Positions 47,401 to 56,800 of a stretch of 64,000 nt of DNA are shown piece by piece (position 1 is the stretch's first letter; every line of letters starts with the position of its first letter). The stretch comes from Plasmodium relictum (taxonomy: Eukaryota; Apicomplexa; Aconoidasida; Haemosporida; Plasmodiidae). The stretch spans positions 248,001-312,000 of the forward strand of contig NC_041680.1 of assembly GCF_900005765.1 (NCBI RefSeq). The letters are read 5' to 3'. A program made the translations under genes and the position numbers. The notes beneath the pieces are model-generated. The model made no database searches. It saw nothing but the letters and a program-made list of their open reading frames with translations, and was not told the origin of the DNA.

Positions 47401-49414
47401 TTTTTTTTAAAAAAAGGTTAAAAGAGATTTCCATATTTATTTCTATATTTTTTAAAATTAAAAAAAAAAGGATTCTCAAAAGAAATGACTTAATAATAAC
47501 ATTTTTTTTTTTAATATTTATATTATTATAATAATCATCTAATTTATTTATATTTAAATTATGTTGTAACATTTTAAAATTTTTTAAATTTATGTAAATT
47601 TCATTAGCTATTTTTTTTTTATCTTTGTTAAAAAGTAAATTAAAAAGTAAAACTACTAATTCTACATATAAATTAGATGGAGTAATTTTGACAACTTTCT
47701 TATTTTTTATTTCAAAATTTTTTTGAGTTTTATAAAAAAAAAGTAAATAATTGTTGAATGAAGAAAAATGTATATCTTTCTTCTTTTTTTTTAAGACAAT
47801 TTTTTTTCTTTTATTCTCCTCTCTTTTAATAACACTATTATGAGCATTAGTTAAATCATAAAATTTCCTTTTTGTTTTCTCATATAGAATATAATATTTT
47901 AAAGAACATTTATTATCGCTTAATTCATACTTTTTAGGATGTATGAAATTATTTTCATTATTATTGTTAGAATTATTCCAAATTAAATATCTTAACTTTA
48001 TATTTTTTAATAAATATTTATTTAAAATGTTTTTTGAATCATTTAAATTTAACTTGGAGATACCAACAATATATAAAAAATTACCTATAGTTTTGTAAAT
48101 ATGTGTATTTCCTTTTATATGAAAAATAATATTTTTCTTCAATTTATGCTTATAAATAATTTTATTACTTTGATTTGTTTTTGATTTTTTGAGGTCCTTA
48201 TTTATTTTTAAATAATTAGAAGAAAAACAACTTTTTAAAATAAATCTATTATATTTATATGCATAGCCCGTTTTCTTGAATTTTTTTTTATTGCATAACA
48301 AATTTCTACACAAAAAAAAATTATACTGCTTATTATTATTATTTTCTTTAATGTTTGTTAAACTGCTAAAATATTTTTTATATGTCCAAGAGATCTTATA
48401 ATTGTTTTTAAATAATAAATTAGTGAAATTATTTATATTTTTACAAAGAATAAAATAATTTAAATCACATTTATTTTTAAACTTAATTTGAAGATATGAG
48501 GGATTATTTGATAAATTTGAAAAAAAATTATAATAAATTTTAAAATCATCCTTTGTTTTTTTTATTTTCATAAAGAAATCGTTTAAATCACTCATTTTAT
48601 ATATATCATGAGATGGTTTAGGTTTCTCTTTTTCTAAATAATTTTCATATAATTGCAACATTTTCCATTTATCATAACTATTCATTTTGAAGAATGAATT
48701 ATTTTTTCTAATTAAATATATGTCTGAAAAAAATAAAATATTTTCTTTTTCAGTTTTCCCATTATTACTTTTTTTTTTTTTTTTCAAATTTTCAGAAACA
48801 TTTGCAAAATTTATTTTGTTTTTACATACTTCATTTTTATTACAATTATTTTTAAAAGTTACTAATTGATAATTATTAATATCAATTTCTTCATTATTAT
48901 TAAAGTAGTTTATTTCTTTAAATACATTTGCTTTTGATAATTGCAGTAAGTTACCAGCAGTAACTTTGTTCTTATTTTTATTTAAATAAAGTGATTTGAT
49001 ATTATTTGAAGGGTTTGAAGATCTCTTTTTATTATTTTTCTGTAAATCACCTGATAATGAAATAATTAAATTTTTTTTTTTTTTTGATTTTGATAAAACC
49101 TCATTAACTTCTAACCAGCAATCATGCATTCTAACAATATTAGGATGGTTCTTCAATTTATTCAAGCATTCAATTTCTCTTAAATTTAACAAAATTTTTT
49201 TTTCATAATTAAATATATTTGCAGAAAACTTTACATTTTTTAATGCGTAAAATTTTTTTTTTTTTTTTTTTTTTATCTTATAGACACAAGAAAATCCTCC
49301 AACTGCTATTAAATATATAAATATAAATTTATCTTTAATTTTTTTATTTATATTATTAAATTCATCACTGTATACTTTTTTCTTTAATTTTTTTTCTCTC
49401 CTTAACATTTTCAA
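38492..49414 (-). CDS. eIK2: Eukaryotic initiation factor 2-alpha kinase eIK2, with giant insertions
   Basis: A single exon of 3640 residues. The N-lobe is at the very start: Gly loop AVGGFSCVYK (37-46), catalytic Lys in YALK (59), helix C with REIECL and the eIF2-kinase hallmark HPNIVRMHDCWLEV (90-103). The chain resumes at about 3075 with the beta-5 strand (YIRMEYCNNTLENYI), the catalytic loop HRDLKPSN (3123-3130), DFG (3143-3145), the activation end GTKMYSAPEQ (3540-3549) and a normal C-lobe. eIF2-alpha kinases phosphorylate eIF2-alpha to stall translation. eIK2 (UIS1/IK2 in rodent parasites, PF3D7_0107600 in P. falciparum, from memory) keeps sporozoites latent. The insertion between beta-4 and beta-5 is about 2970 residues, and a second one of about 390 residues sits in the activation segment. 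Both are Asn/Lys/Ile/Tyr-rich. PERK-like lumenal parts or a signal peptide are absent. All catalytic residues are present. Confidence 0.93.
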   Translation of the reverse strand: MKMLRREKKLKKKVYSDEFNNINKKIKDKFIFIYLIAVGGFSCVYKIKKKKKKKFYALKNVKFSANIFNYEKKILLNLREIECLNKLKNHPNIVRMHDCWLEVNEVLSKSKKKKNLIISLSGDLQKNNKKRSSNPSNNIKSLYLNKNKNKVTAGNLLQLSKANVFKEINYFNNNEEIDINNYQLVTFKNNCNKNEVCKNKINFANVSENLKKKKKSNNGKTEKENILFFSDIYLIRKNNSFFKMNSYDKWKMLQLYENYLEKEKPKPSHDIYKMSDLNDFFMKIKKTKDDFKIYYNFFSNLSNNPSYLQIKFKNKCDLNYFILCKNINNFTNLLFKNNYKISWTYKKYFSSLTNIKENNNNKQYNFFLCRNLLCNKKKFKKTGYAYKYNRFILKSCFSSNYLKINKDLKKSKTNQSNKIIYKHKLKKNIIFHIKGNTHIYKTIGNFLYIVGISKLNLNDSKNILNKYLLKNIKLRYLIWNNSNNNNENNFIHPKKYELSDNKCSLKYYILYEKTKRKFYDLTNAHNSVIKREENKRKKIVLKKKKKDIHFSSFNNYLLFFYKTQKNFEIKNKKVVKITPSNLYVELVVLLFNLLFNKDKKKIANEIYINLKNFKMLQHNLNINKLDDYYNNINIKKKNVIIKSFLLRILFFLILKNIEINMEISFNLFLKKTKNMFLININYQERLIRIYLLVLFKILKSRKVRIISKIQQNICSVLKYVVAFYNIIRNRSINNVKNTNFINIKKWNRINELILQNKLKYNSVLKKEDYESKLYHHKTMKKTEKYKSCLSYTGNENDDNNNNFNCSNDYYSYFIDKNENNIKNAYIREYNFNYFHNMNDRKHYSKSINKDILNWNLINPIIKYENNLKENFFYNPIKKNNLKNTINNNKNIKRPFNVPLKNDFIDQKKFIRFKYDDTYFMHELKIIINENIMKKRKIPIHKIDAYYNNYFFNSIFSHDEKITLTKKQFIKRIFSNQIYKNERFLELIRNNSKNIFSEFDKLSYNNNNIRHLKKIKDKTVIIYNDYNKIKDGYLENGNINNSSNNKINLEKNNLIKNRLLKKEYINVNKKRILMKKKKNVYKYENKEIQNNIYDTNNSQNCLTYINTSSLYKMNTYHKKNEVKYVLFKMQCNNNSLDNKIKKGEKEYCTNSLENKKEILSMMNFNQKHNNLKNINGMKLKQSINNTPINNSNKKNSKNINIFETMHCNLIYCITLIFFNKFPEYERSAYHQCNIFNDIYQKIYFLLYLKSNLGIKNKNKKKFLIENNKMDTFFKFCNSLMSKQDEKYYLLNCKKLKLFFSRNNVKKYFKRKSLRFLFDLLYKVSVIYNYLLTVKIQRNTYGNRYFLNLYIIYSIKDKNCLFQKITKNCYFSGVHVENICFNKRKIFYYYMFSSIFKVNNHYFDNICEYNNYNNLLNIMNKNILIYNIYVELFVIFTLKFFKNFYIFNKSFRKYYKNSKYKLCKQKNTNNVFYISCIKCYKIYLLRFYNILLSKIKHYEINIIILLCFIEEKYLNHLKRDEGGYYVNLFKHNLYYFMRNNNFLKNESNIFNLYNIYHNTNIKNNLMDELNNFFIFIIHFYNYYEIVKIINQNILKEFVSIPFLPILTNGKKKKKNEKIKTIIQEFKKRIILFHGVKEKDIKKNIFMNELKHNYYKNSNENRTKLFNYNILSKNKITTYHHNFLITNIINFLNCSNLITNIFIKKNEQVYLSLNEEEVINNLFIINFNNYFIYYMYFLTKIKKYKNLNNKNIYSLPLLINIAITRKTNLDIIFNIKSISSDLFVSNPLLIFKNILYHNNSNINIKGSYYKNNNNFKKFRYNNNHICYNIFKKSSNYLQIYYYNMLKECFQKYSKTILLLDYYPLIFERNISFIKKKYLKNYLLSKNRKHSFYKSVSFKISKKKWAIIKHNSLFKTDTSKRKCILKRNQKKLDDKYFINNIIKSCMKTKFFYIKVTRIIYKKKEKYFILNILKDKKYSFQYFNIFDMYHMKIHRYNSFNFCQMLSDYTKEYKKNNSNITNINNDNIQHIKKIYINSLKKKKKYHTFLKILFNEINTSNKCEYNKMKLKKNNYNFNDKHKNKKKKNIIHNSEKKKVQVLNESTVFLEKWKNEKLKKKKIQHFFENIQYSSENEDFKIIFENSSNNEEKKIKNKKKRKIVLKNNGIKKKNTNLNYIKACHHIYKRKRRNISSCCYIKMRSQVVNEKIINYASLKNRFSQNDHDIYGKSSISNSLKFFLFSNNNNKNFYNTSNKVNKSNSVNNFNCNYDTCNNYNFDQLNEHIQVKKENNNDKYIDKCFSSSLKKNYKTLELLKRELLVKNPSNESSLLRNKTDLYYNTHNKNKCNKHSKIQFNNYDNSNGLSILETNMIKKVLSNSNNSLDNGIIKGNNLKKNITHLYSDEIKTNNELKYEYFDINYSKNIMFHSIDIDSIKNYELMYNTTCSFNDSSYKKKLKFYKRNFCKKKMKNNNRIKKKKKVYIFFEKINSLSYYKNKAKFKPKKIIKKICQIKRNSNLKSKNLDKKTKIYAFDNNNILLKILKKNKRKYMKTNKNFSSSLDLKNSNSFKYFTRINSEISHQEESSRNFDNIQNQKTLIQDQYINDNSLLKKNGDISRLPKMEITHIKLIFLMNLMNDFNHIYNILKLSLMNNMYYNLFKREKMKYVLFCIEYIKIFYKNHFLNKTNYKKKFLIRNQHENTIYDASSINNNNVFNTLNLEFNEKLKNISNEDFFFNNKRFLENYYNYYLCHINQNKKNNFYYNQKLISTKNIISYNFKLKKLYNIKKKIIKKKQIVYINNKMPNMKMKIFHFAKKLTKKGNGISKKRKKNITFFNSYLNNQVIKKNNMKIFLLNVATHIFSFDKMNDKKNVYYPLRFYQMNNKIKKKKKILCENKYFYKDDFLNVQGHSRSSLMDNYFFQNGVIYEYFKYYFFLLNCFNAIRQMNCTLKNIHCFYLNKSDYNCNDNNPTYKNKSYSTSKYYNYNISDKHKHKDNKKGNNIGKCFSYMDNNEINHYNCYERYVQNDSNKNINHIHMKILSKLSGKEKNFNLLKHENYKNNNFTSFSVKINNNNNKHNLKKNMKYKFNLYIRMEYCNNTLENYINRRTYINFKRNQEIIHMIIIGLHYIHKNNIMHRDLKPSNIFICDNNIVKIGDFGLASYDYLDARKINSCSKEYSYTNKIHSINKTNFESSIHINSNESIIKKKNVNSKFNKNKKKKKEENNNFSLSYLARKKVIYYLNKHIFKRFMRDVKKKRLSNYKCFDNLQNKMLNHSSELDKSEESSNSEKLNKSEELIKLNKSNKRNRTSMLHISSKLNKLKKLKILNNFGKSIEFYNKIDNTKSFTHKHFKNNFPIKNDDRNSINKVFRENENIINETFTFKKVKNSKKIISYDKNLCDKTVINANINTFVENHNNGINVNKLIKCDNMKNLFMISTKRNYTNSVLDNNKMEKNDKDKKINEKSSYCYCTTEKTFLPNSLTRYNKNSKFQNKRNNLKEYDFHLLGNINNNKMFKNKQAKKKEFYDYNYQIKISEKSNFNLKDEKESYHTQGIGTKMYSAPEQLIEHKYTKAVDMFSLGLIIVDLFTITETNMERTKILCNARQRILPDLLIKKHPNVAKLCKNLLSLDYKSRLTSEDLYNRILTVGNVFYFNK

Positions 49415-52148
49415 AATTTTTTTATTTATAGTAAATATTTGTTATGATATATAATACACTTATTAGCATCAGCTTTTCTCTTAAGTATACATATAAATAA
49501 AAAAAAAAAAAAAAAATTACAATTAACCAAATAAAGTAAAATCAAATATATAAAAACTAAAATCAACTTGAGTATATCAAAATGGTTCAACTCACATAAA
49601 CTATAGCAGCTGAAATTAAAATTAATCAAATAACCTAAATCAAAAAGAATTAAGCATATTAAGTCAAATTAAAAATTCTTATCACGTACTTCACTCATTT
49701 CTATTATTAATTTTTATATTTTCATATTTAATATATAAGTGTATTAAGGAATTTTTATTCCTTTTTTCAAAAATGTATTTAAAAATATGGTTGTACCCAA
49801 AATAATCTATTAAATTTTACAATATTAATTTTTAATTATAATAGGTAAGAAATAACTTTATCATTATTAATATGAGATATTATTAAATTAAATATATATA
49901 TATATATATATATCTAACAGAATAATAAAAAAAAATTAATAATAACATAAAAAAATTATTAATAAACAGAGAAATAATACCCAAACATAAAGAATAAAAA
50001 AAAAAAAAAAATTACATATTTAAAAAGAAAAAAAAAATTATGTCTATTTAATAAATTTATTACATCTACATTATAATATACTTCCATTCTAAGATTAAAA
50101 AAAAATGATATAAAAAAAACAAAGTTTAAAAAATTAATAAATATTTCTTTTTTTACAATATAATTTCATCATATTAAAGACATTAATATATAAATTAGAA
50201 AACATTAATTTAAAAAAAAATAATTTATATTCAAAAATAAAAAAAAAATATTAATATGTATCTATATATATTTAAATTACAGTATAATACAAAAAAAATT
50301 ATTTGCACATATATCACAATATAATTATTTTACTATTTACGTAAAAATATATTAAATGAAAAAGAAAAAAAATATATAGTTTTCTTGACATTCTTTTCTT
50401 ATATATATTATTACCTATTTTAGAATACAAAAAAAAAAAAAAAATAAAAGATAATAAAAAAAAAGATATAGTCTTACATTGTACATAGACAACTAAAAAA
50501 AATATATATATAGATTATGTAAAGTTCTAGAATTAAATTGATAATTAAAAAAAAAGAAATCAGGAAATTAACACAAAAAAAAAAAAAAAAAAAAAGGTAT
50601 ATAGATATAAATGTATTCATACTATGCAAAAATTATTTATATAAAAATATTTATTTTTTTTCTCGTTTAATACTATCTTTAGTAAGAAAAAAAAATATAT
50701 TTTACAAAAAAAATTTTGTTATTAAAATTATTGATTAAAAATTTAATTATAGTCAAAATATTATTTACAAAAATTAAAGAAACTAAAGTGAAAAAAAACG
50801 GAAATAAGATAATAAATGAATAAATAAAAATACAAAAAAAAGTAATATATTTTTAAAGAAAAAAAAAAAAATACATATATGTATGTGCATAAGATATTAA
50901 AAAAAAGTGTATTGTAAATGTATGTATTGATTTAACATAAAAATGAATAATATTTTTGTGAAAATATTTTATCTAATAAAATAAAAATAAAAAATGCACA
51001 ATATTATAAAGACAAAAATATAATTAAAGTTCTTTTTTATTTATTCCGTAGTTTAGTACAGTCATCTATATACATGCTTGAAAAAAAAAAAAAATTTCCT
51101 TTCGAGAAAAAAAAAAAAATTAAGCTCAATTTATATATATATACATTTTTTTTTTTTTGTTGCATACACTTCAATCTAATTATTAGACAATAATTTTAAA
51201 TAAAATAAATAAAGAAATAATCATTAAAAAAAAAATTTTATTTTTTTTATGCATATTTGATATATATAAAAAAGAAAGACTAAAATATATATATATAAAT
51301 ATTGGTATGTATAATATAGTTTATTATATAAATATATATATAATTTGATACATATATTGCAACTGTATAAGACAAGCTTAATTTCATAAGAAAGGAATAT
51401 AAAATAATTAAAAATACTAAAAAAATATATATATAATGAAAAAATATAATTATAAAAAAAAAAAGAATATATATATATATAAATTAAATAAATATTAATT
51501 CAGATATAATTAAGAAAAAATATAAATAAATGGTTGTTTTGTGTATATATATAAAAATATAATTTAAACACATATCATTACTTATATTTACGAAGGAATA
51601 TTTTTAGTACAATAAAAAAAACAAAAAAACTTGAGGAAAATTGTATCTAAGTATTTAATTAAAAAGAAAAGTTCTGAATAAACTATATATATATATATAA
51701 ATTAAATGAAATATAGGGATAATATATTAAGAAAAAAGGAAAAAATTAATAAATTATTCATAAAAATACATTTTAAAGAAAATTTAATATGTACGAAAAA
51801 AAAAATTACAACATAATTGTATACATAAAAAATTTAATTTTTTCTAATTTTGTACTTAAGGAAAAAACCTGTAAGAGGATAAAAATGAATTAATCTATTA
51901 ATTTTTTATTAATATTCAGAAAATTATGCATGTTGCTTAACAACATACAAAATTACATGCTAAATTCTTTTTTTTTTTTTAAATATACATGTTCTATATT
52001 TACTTTAAATATTATGAGATTTAAAATGTATAAAAACATAAATAAAAATAAACCATTAAAAATAAAAGAACAAATAAAAAAAATGTTTTTAATAAATTTA
52101 AAAAAAAATAGTATATATTACTACAAAAAAAAAAAAAATAAATAATTA

Positions 52149-52202
52149 AAATAAATATAAATATAAATATAAAAATAAATAATAAATAATAAATAATAAA
52201 TA
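52149..52202. repeat. Short tandem array of AAATAT and AAATAAT units
   Basis: Three to four copies of a 6-base unit are followed by several copies of a 7-base unit (ATAAATA/AATAAT type). A simple-sequence array without known function. Confidence 0.7.
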
Positions 52203-52431
52203 GTAAATAATAGTTTTCTTTTTTACATAAAAATTAAGCGAATTTTTAGTAGGATTTTTTAAGGTATATAAAAAAATAAAAAAAAATTTAATTATATATA
52301 AAACTAAATAAATATTTTATCTCCTACTTGCAATTTTAAAATAAATAAAATACAATTTAAAAAAAAAATAAAATGATGAAAAATTAAAATATTAGTCTAT
52401 TTTAATTATTCATATTTTAATAATTACGCAT

Positions 52432-52445
52432 TTGCATATATGCAA
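52432..52445. other. Perfect 14-base palindrome TTGCATATATGCAA
   Basis: A self-complementary sequence with two TGCAT half-sites, roughly two thirds of the way from eIK2 to the next gene. It might be a transcription-factor site, or chance in TA-rich DNA. Confidence 0.3.
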
Positions 52446-53873
52446 TATGAGGATTTTGATGTTTAAAAAAAAAAAATATCTTTGAATTTTATAAACAAAA
52501 AATATCACATACTATATTAAGTTATAATTAAAAAAAAAAAAAATTTATTTCTATTTTGTCAAAATTGAGGCAAACATATAACATTTAATTATTTTCTAAT
52601 TTATTTTATTTTATTTTTATTTTTTCATAATTTAACTATTTTTTAGGAATATAACATTTCGTACACATTTTAAATATTCCTAGTTTTTTAAGTAATAAAA
52701 ATCTTTAATATTATAATTTTACACTTCATTTCTTTTAATATTTAAGAATATTTTTATTGCACTCTTATAATAAAGAAATGGAAAAAAAAAAGGAAACTTT
52801 GAATCTTTTAGAATTTAGCATACAAGAGCTTATAGTATACTACATCTACTTTTTTTATTTATAAATTAAAACTTTTCATATAAAAGATGTATAATTGAAT
52901 TTTTGTGAAAATATACTTAAGTGTTCATTTTCTCATATACAAAATAATATAAAGCATTTAAAAATATGAAAAAATTTATATTTCTTTTTGAAATAAGAGA
53001 TCTTTATGAAACTATATATTGTATACTTCTTTCAAAAAAAAAAAAAAAATTTCGTTATGCTGCATCATTATTTCTTTTATTCTGTTGAATTTTTCTATGA
53101 CAAATATTTTTTCGTTTTTGTTTTATTACTTTTCTTGAAAATAATCAATACTTTCTTTTATTTTGAGCATATTAAACTTTACTGAAAAATACATGGAAAA
53201 ATAATAATTTGCCTCAATAATTTATATTTATTTATGTAAATATTCGCAGATATTGATATAAAAATTACATTTTTTTTTTTTTTCTATAAAATAGTACTTT
53301 TTATGTATAAAAAAGAATTATAAAATTAAATCGAAAAAAAAAAAAAAATTTTTTTTTATTTCAGTTTTCCATTAATTTTATATAAAATGATAAAAGAAAA
53401 AAGCAAATTTATAAACATAACATTTTTCTTTTTTTTTTTATTCTATTAATATTTTTTTTATTTTTTTCATATTAAAATATGTCATTGTAACTTTTTCATT
53501 TTTATTTACTATAAAATGAAGATATTAATTTTTAGTAAAAAAATAAATGGAGTTTAATTTTTATGCTAAAAATGTAAAATTAGAAAAAAGAGGAAATATC
53601 AATTTATTGAGGAAGATAAATTATTTCAAAAAGAAGTTTAATATTATTCACTAACTTTATATAAAAAATACATGAGTTCTTAATTCCTTACAAAGTTTTT
53701 AAAAATGAAGTATATTTTACAATTAAATAAAAAAACAATATTATGCTCTTTGGTTGATTATATGAATTAAGGGAAAAGAAAAATAATAAAATAAGTATCT
53801 TATAAATTATAAAAATGCAAATGTTTTTCTGATACTTTTAAGTAATACTTCAAATTAATTTTGAGTTAATAAA

Positions 53874-56800
53874 ATGAAATTATTTTTGTTAAAAGAACTG
53901 AAAACAAAGGTAATAAAAGTTACTGATAATACAAAAAAAAAAGAGGTATTACCACTTAGAAAAATTAAAACTGATTATTATTCATTATACAGAAAGGGAT
54001 ATACGCATATGTGTGAAAATAGTTTAAGTTACATTTCCATAAACATACAAAAAAGGAAAAATAATATTTATAAAATGAGCAGTTGTTTTATTAATTCTTC
54101 TGTTTCTCAAAAATTTGTAAAAAATAATGACTTCAGCAATGGTTCAATTTATTTTAATATAAATAACTCATTATTTTTTTTAAAGAATTTTGCATTAATA
54201 ATAGATGTTTACTTAGAAAAAAAAGTGTTACAGTTTAGTAGTATACCTAATTTTGATATAATCTTATTTTATCAAAAAATAATTCAAAAGATGAATAAAA
54301 GAAAAAAAAGAAACAAAGATACAAAAATTGATAAAATTTTCTATATTACTTATAACAATAATTTGAAGAAAAATTTCTCAAGTAATATACTTTATGTTTT
54401 AAATAAAAAAAATTTCGATGAAATTTTATATCTATTAATTAAAATTTTATATGAATATTTACCAAAAAATCTTTCTATACTTTATAGCAATACATATTAT
54501 TACGAAGATTTAATTTATATTTTTACATACAAAAGTGTATATTATTCCTTTTTCTTTTGTTCAAGAAATTTTTATTATCTTAATTTGTTTTTGAACATAG
54601 CTTTAAGAAGAGCAAATGTTATTTCTGTTGTAAATGATAATAAAATAAATACGCAAATGAAACTGAAGCCACTTCATAATATTTTATACAATGAAAAAAA
54701 AGGTCAAAATCACTTTAAATTTCAAGGTTCTATTAATTATTCAGAAAACGATAATAAAAAAAATAAGAAAAATTATATTAATAATGAAATAAGTTATTAT
54801 TTATTAAAAAAAAAATTAATTTATTTAAACCTAGACTCAAAAATTCTTTTTGAATTTTCTAAAACGTTAAAAGCAATTATTAATATTTTTCCATTAAAAA
54901 TTATAAATAAAGCAAATAAAGAAGATAAACTAATGAATGAAATTTACATAATTTTGGATAAATATATAGAGATGTTCAAGCTTTGTACTTATAATATATT
55001 TCTTAATAGTATTTATAATAGGAATGATTCTCTTCGCTATAGATTATTAAGAAATGATATAAAAAATGAAGATAAACACAAAAAAAAAAATATATATTTA
55101 AGTAATTTTTATAATTGCATATATAATTTTAATAACTATTTTTGTCGTAAAATACTTATGGGAATGTATTTTAATAGTCATGAAAACAAAAACAATGAAA
55201 TAAAATGGATTAATGTCTATCCTTATATACTTTCAACCTTTTTATACATAAAAGAAAAAGAAAATTTGTCTTATATTAAAAAGGAAAAATTAGCGTTCTT
55301 TAATTCATATAAAAATAAAGAAATGGAGTTATACTTTAAAGATTTAATTAAACTTTTTCTTTTTATAATTTTAAATAAATCAAATAATTGTATAAATAAT
55401 ATCCTTATTTATTGTATAATATCTTCTTTTTATTTTTTAACCATTTTTTCTAGAATTAATCTTAACATCATATTAGATATTACAAATATCCTTTTTAAAT
55501 ACATTTATAATAAAAATAATAAATTAAATAACATTGAATGCTTTCAAAATTCTTATATAATAAATTTATCAAAAAAAATAATATACAGTAATATAATTTC
55601 ATTTGAAAAGGAGAAATTTTATATTCAAGTAAATAATGAAAAATTAATAGATTACTTAAATACATTGTATTTTATAAGTGAATCCAAATTAATTAAAGAT
55701 AATTTATTCCTGTTAATGCTGAATCATAATAAAACAAAAGATATTCATAGATATAATAAAATAATGGTACCATATAAAGATTTTTTTAATGAGGAATTAT
55801 ATTTTGAAAATAATGAAAAAAATAACATTAAATTTAGAAAATATGATAAGGATAAGAATTACGAATATTTTATGAACAATTATTTTAAAGAAAATTATAA
55901 CCTTGAATATAAGGACGATAATAATAATAATAATATTAATAATTTAATAAATATGATAAAATATAACAAACAGCCACATGAAATATTTCTCAAAAAGTTT
56001 ATTAAAAATACATTTATATCATATAATCATATTGATAGTTTCACATATAAAAATTTTATTGACATTTCTCAAATAATCAAGAATTTATATCACCTTAATT
56101 TATATTTGTTTATGTTAATTTTTATCGAATATGTAAAATATAAAATAATCAAAGATATAAGTATTATTTATTGTAATTTTCAGATAAATTATTTGAATAA
56201 TTTCAGTGCTAAACTATCTGATCTTTATAGAAATAATGCAAGAAATATAAAAATTTTAAATTTATTTATTAAAAAAGAGAAGTTCAGAGATAAATTAAAA
56301 TTTAATGAATTGAAGCATTTTTCTAGTAATGAACATAAAATTTCTTATAACATATATTCACATTTTTCCTTTTTATGTGTATTTTTGCAAAATACAAAGT
56401 CATATATACGTACTTCTTCACTAGAATTTTTCAATTTTATCATATCCAATTTTTTTGTAAATAAAAAAAAAATGATCAATTTATGTATATGGAGAATAGA
56501 AGAAATAGAAAAGAAAGAACAAATTTATATTCAGTTATTTTTAAAAAATATAGTACAACTAATATATTGTTTCCTCTATTTTAACACATATGACAAATAT
56601 ATTTATCATTATTTTTATCTTTTTCTAAAATTACAATTTTTTAAAAATATAAAAGATAATGAAGAATTTTTTAATAATTCTAAAGCATATATAAATATGC
56701 ATTTAAATAAAAAAATTTTTTTATTTCCTTATATATTTTTTAATAGTTGTCACACTTTTTTTAATATCACTTTATCTGTTAATAAAAAAAAAAAAATCAT

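Larger units (their letters stand above)
49415..53873. other. Large divergent intergenic region, 4.46 kb
   Basis: Lies between the starts of eIK2 (minus) and the 1166-residue gene (plus). No coding exon was recognised; frames at 49426-49629, 50538-50738 and 51930-52145 are AT noise. It contains many A-runs, a (TA)n run near 49890-49913, a tandem AAATAT/AAATAAT array (52149-52202), a TGCATG at 51927-51932, a CATGC at 51073-51077 and a 14-base palindrome at 52432-52445. It must contain both promoters. Confidence 0.55.

Noticed and set aside
49900-51600. Possible centromere (very A/T-rich stretch in a 4.5 kb gap)
   Set aside because: Plasmodium centromere cores are about 97% A+T over 2 kb with tandem repeats. 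Lines counted by eye here have about 7-15% G+C, and no long repeat array is seen. A composition plot would settle it.
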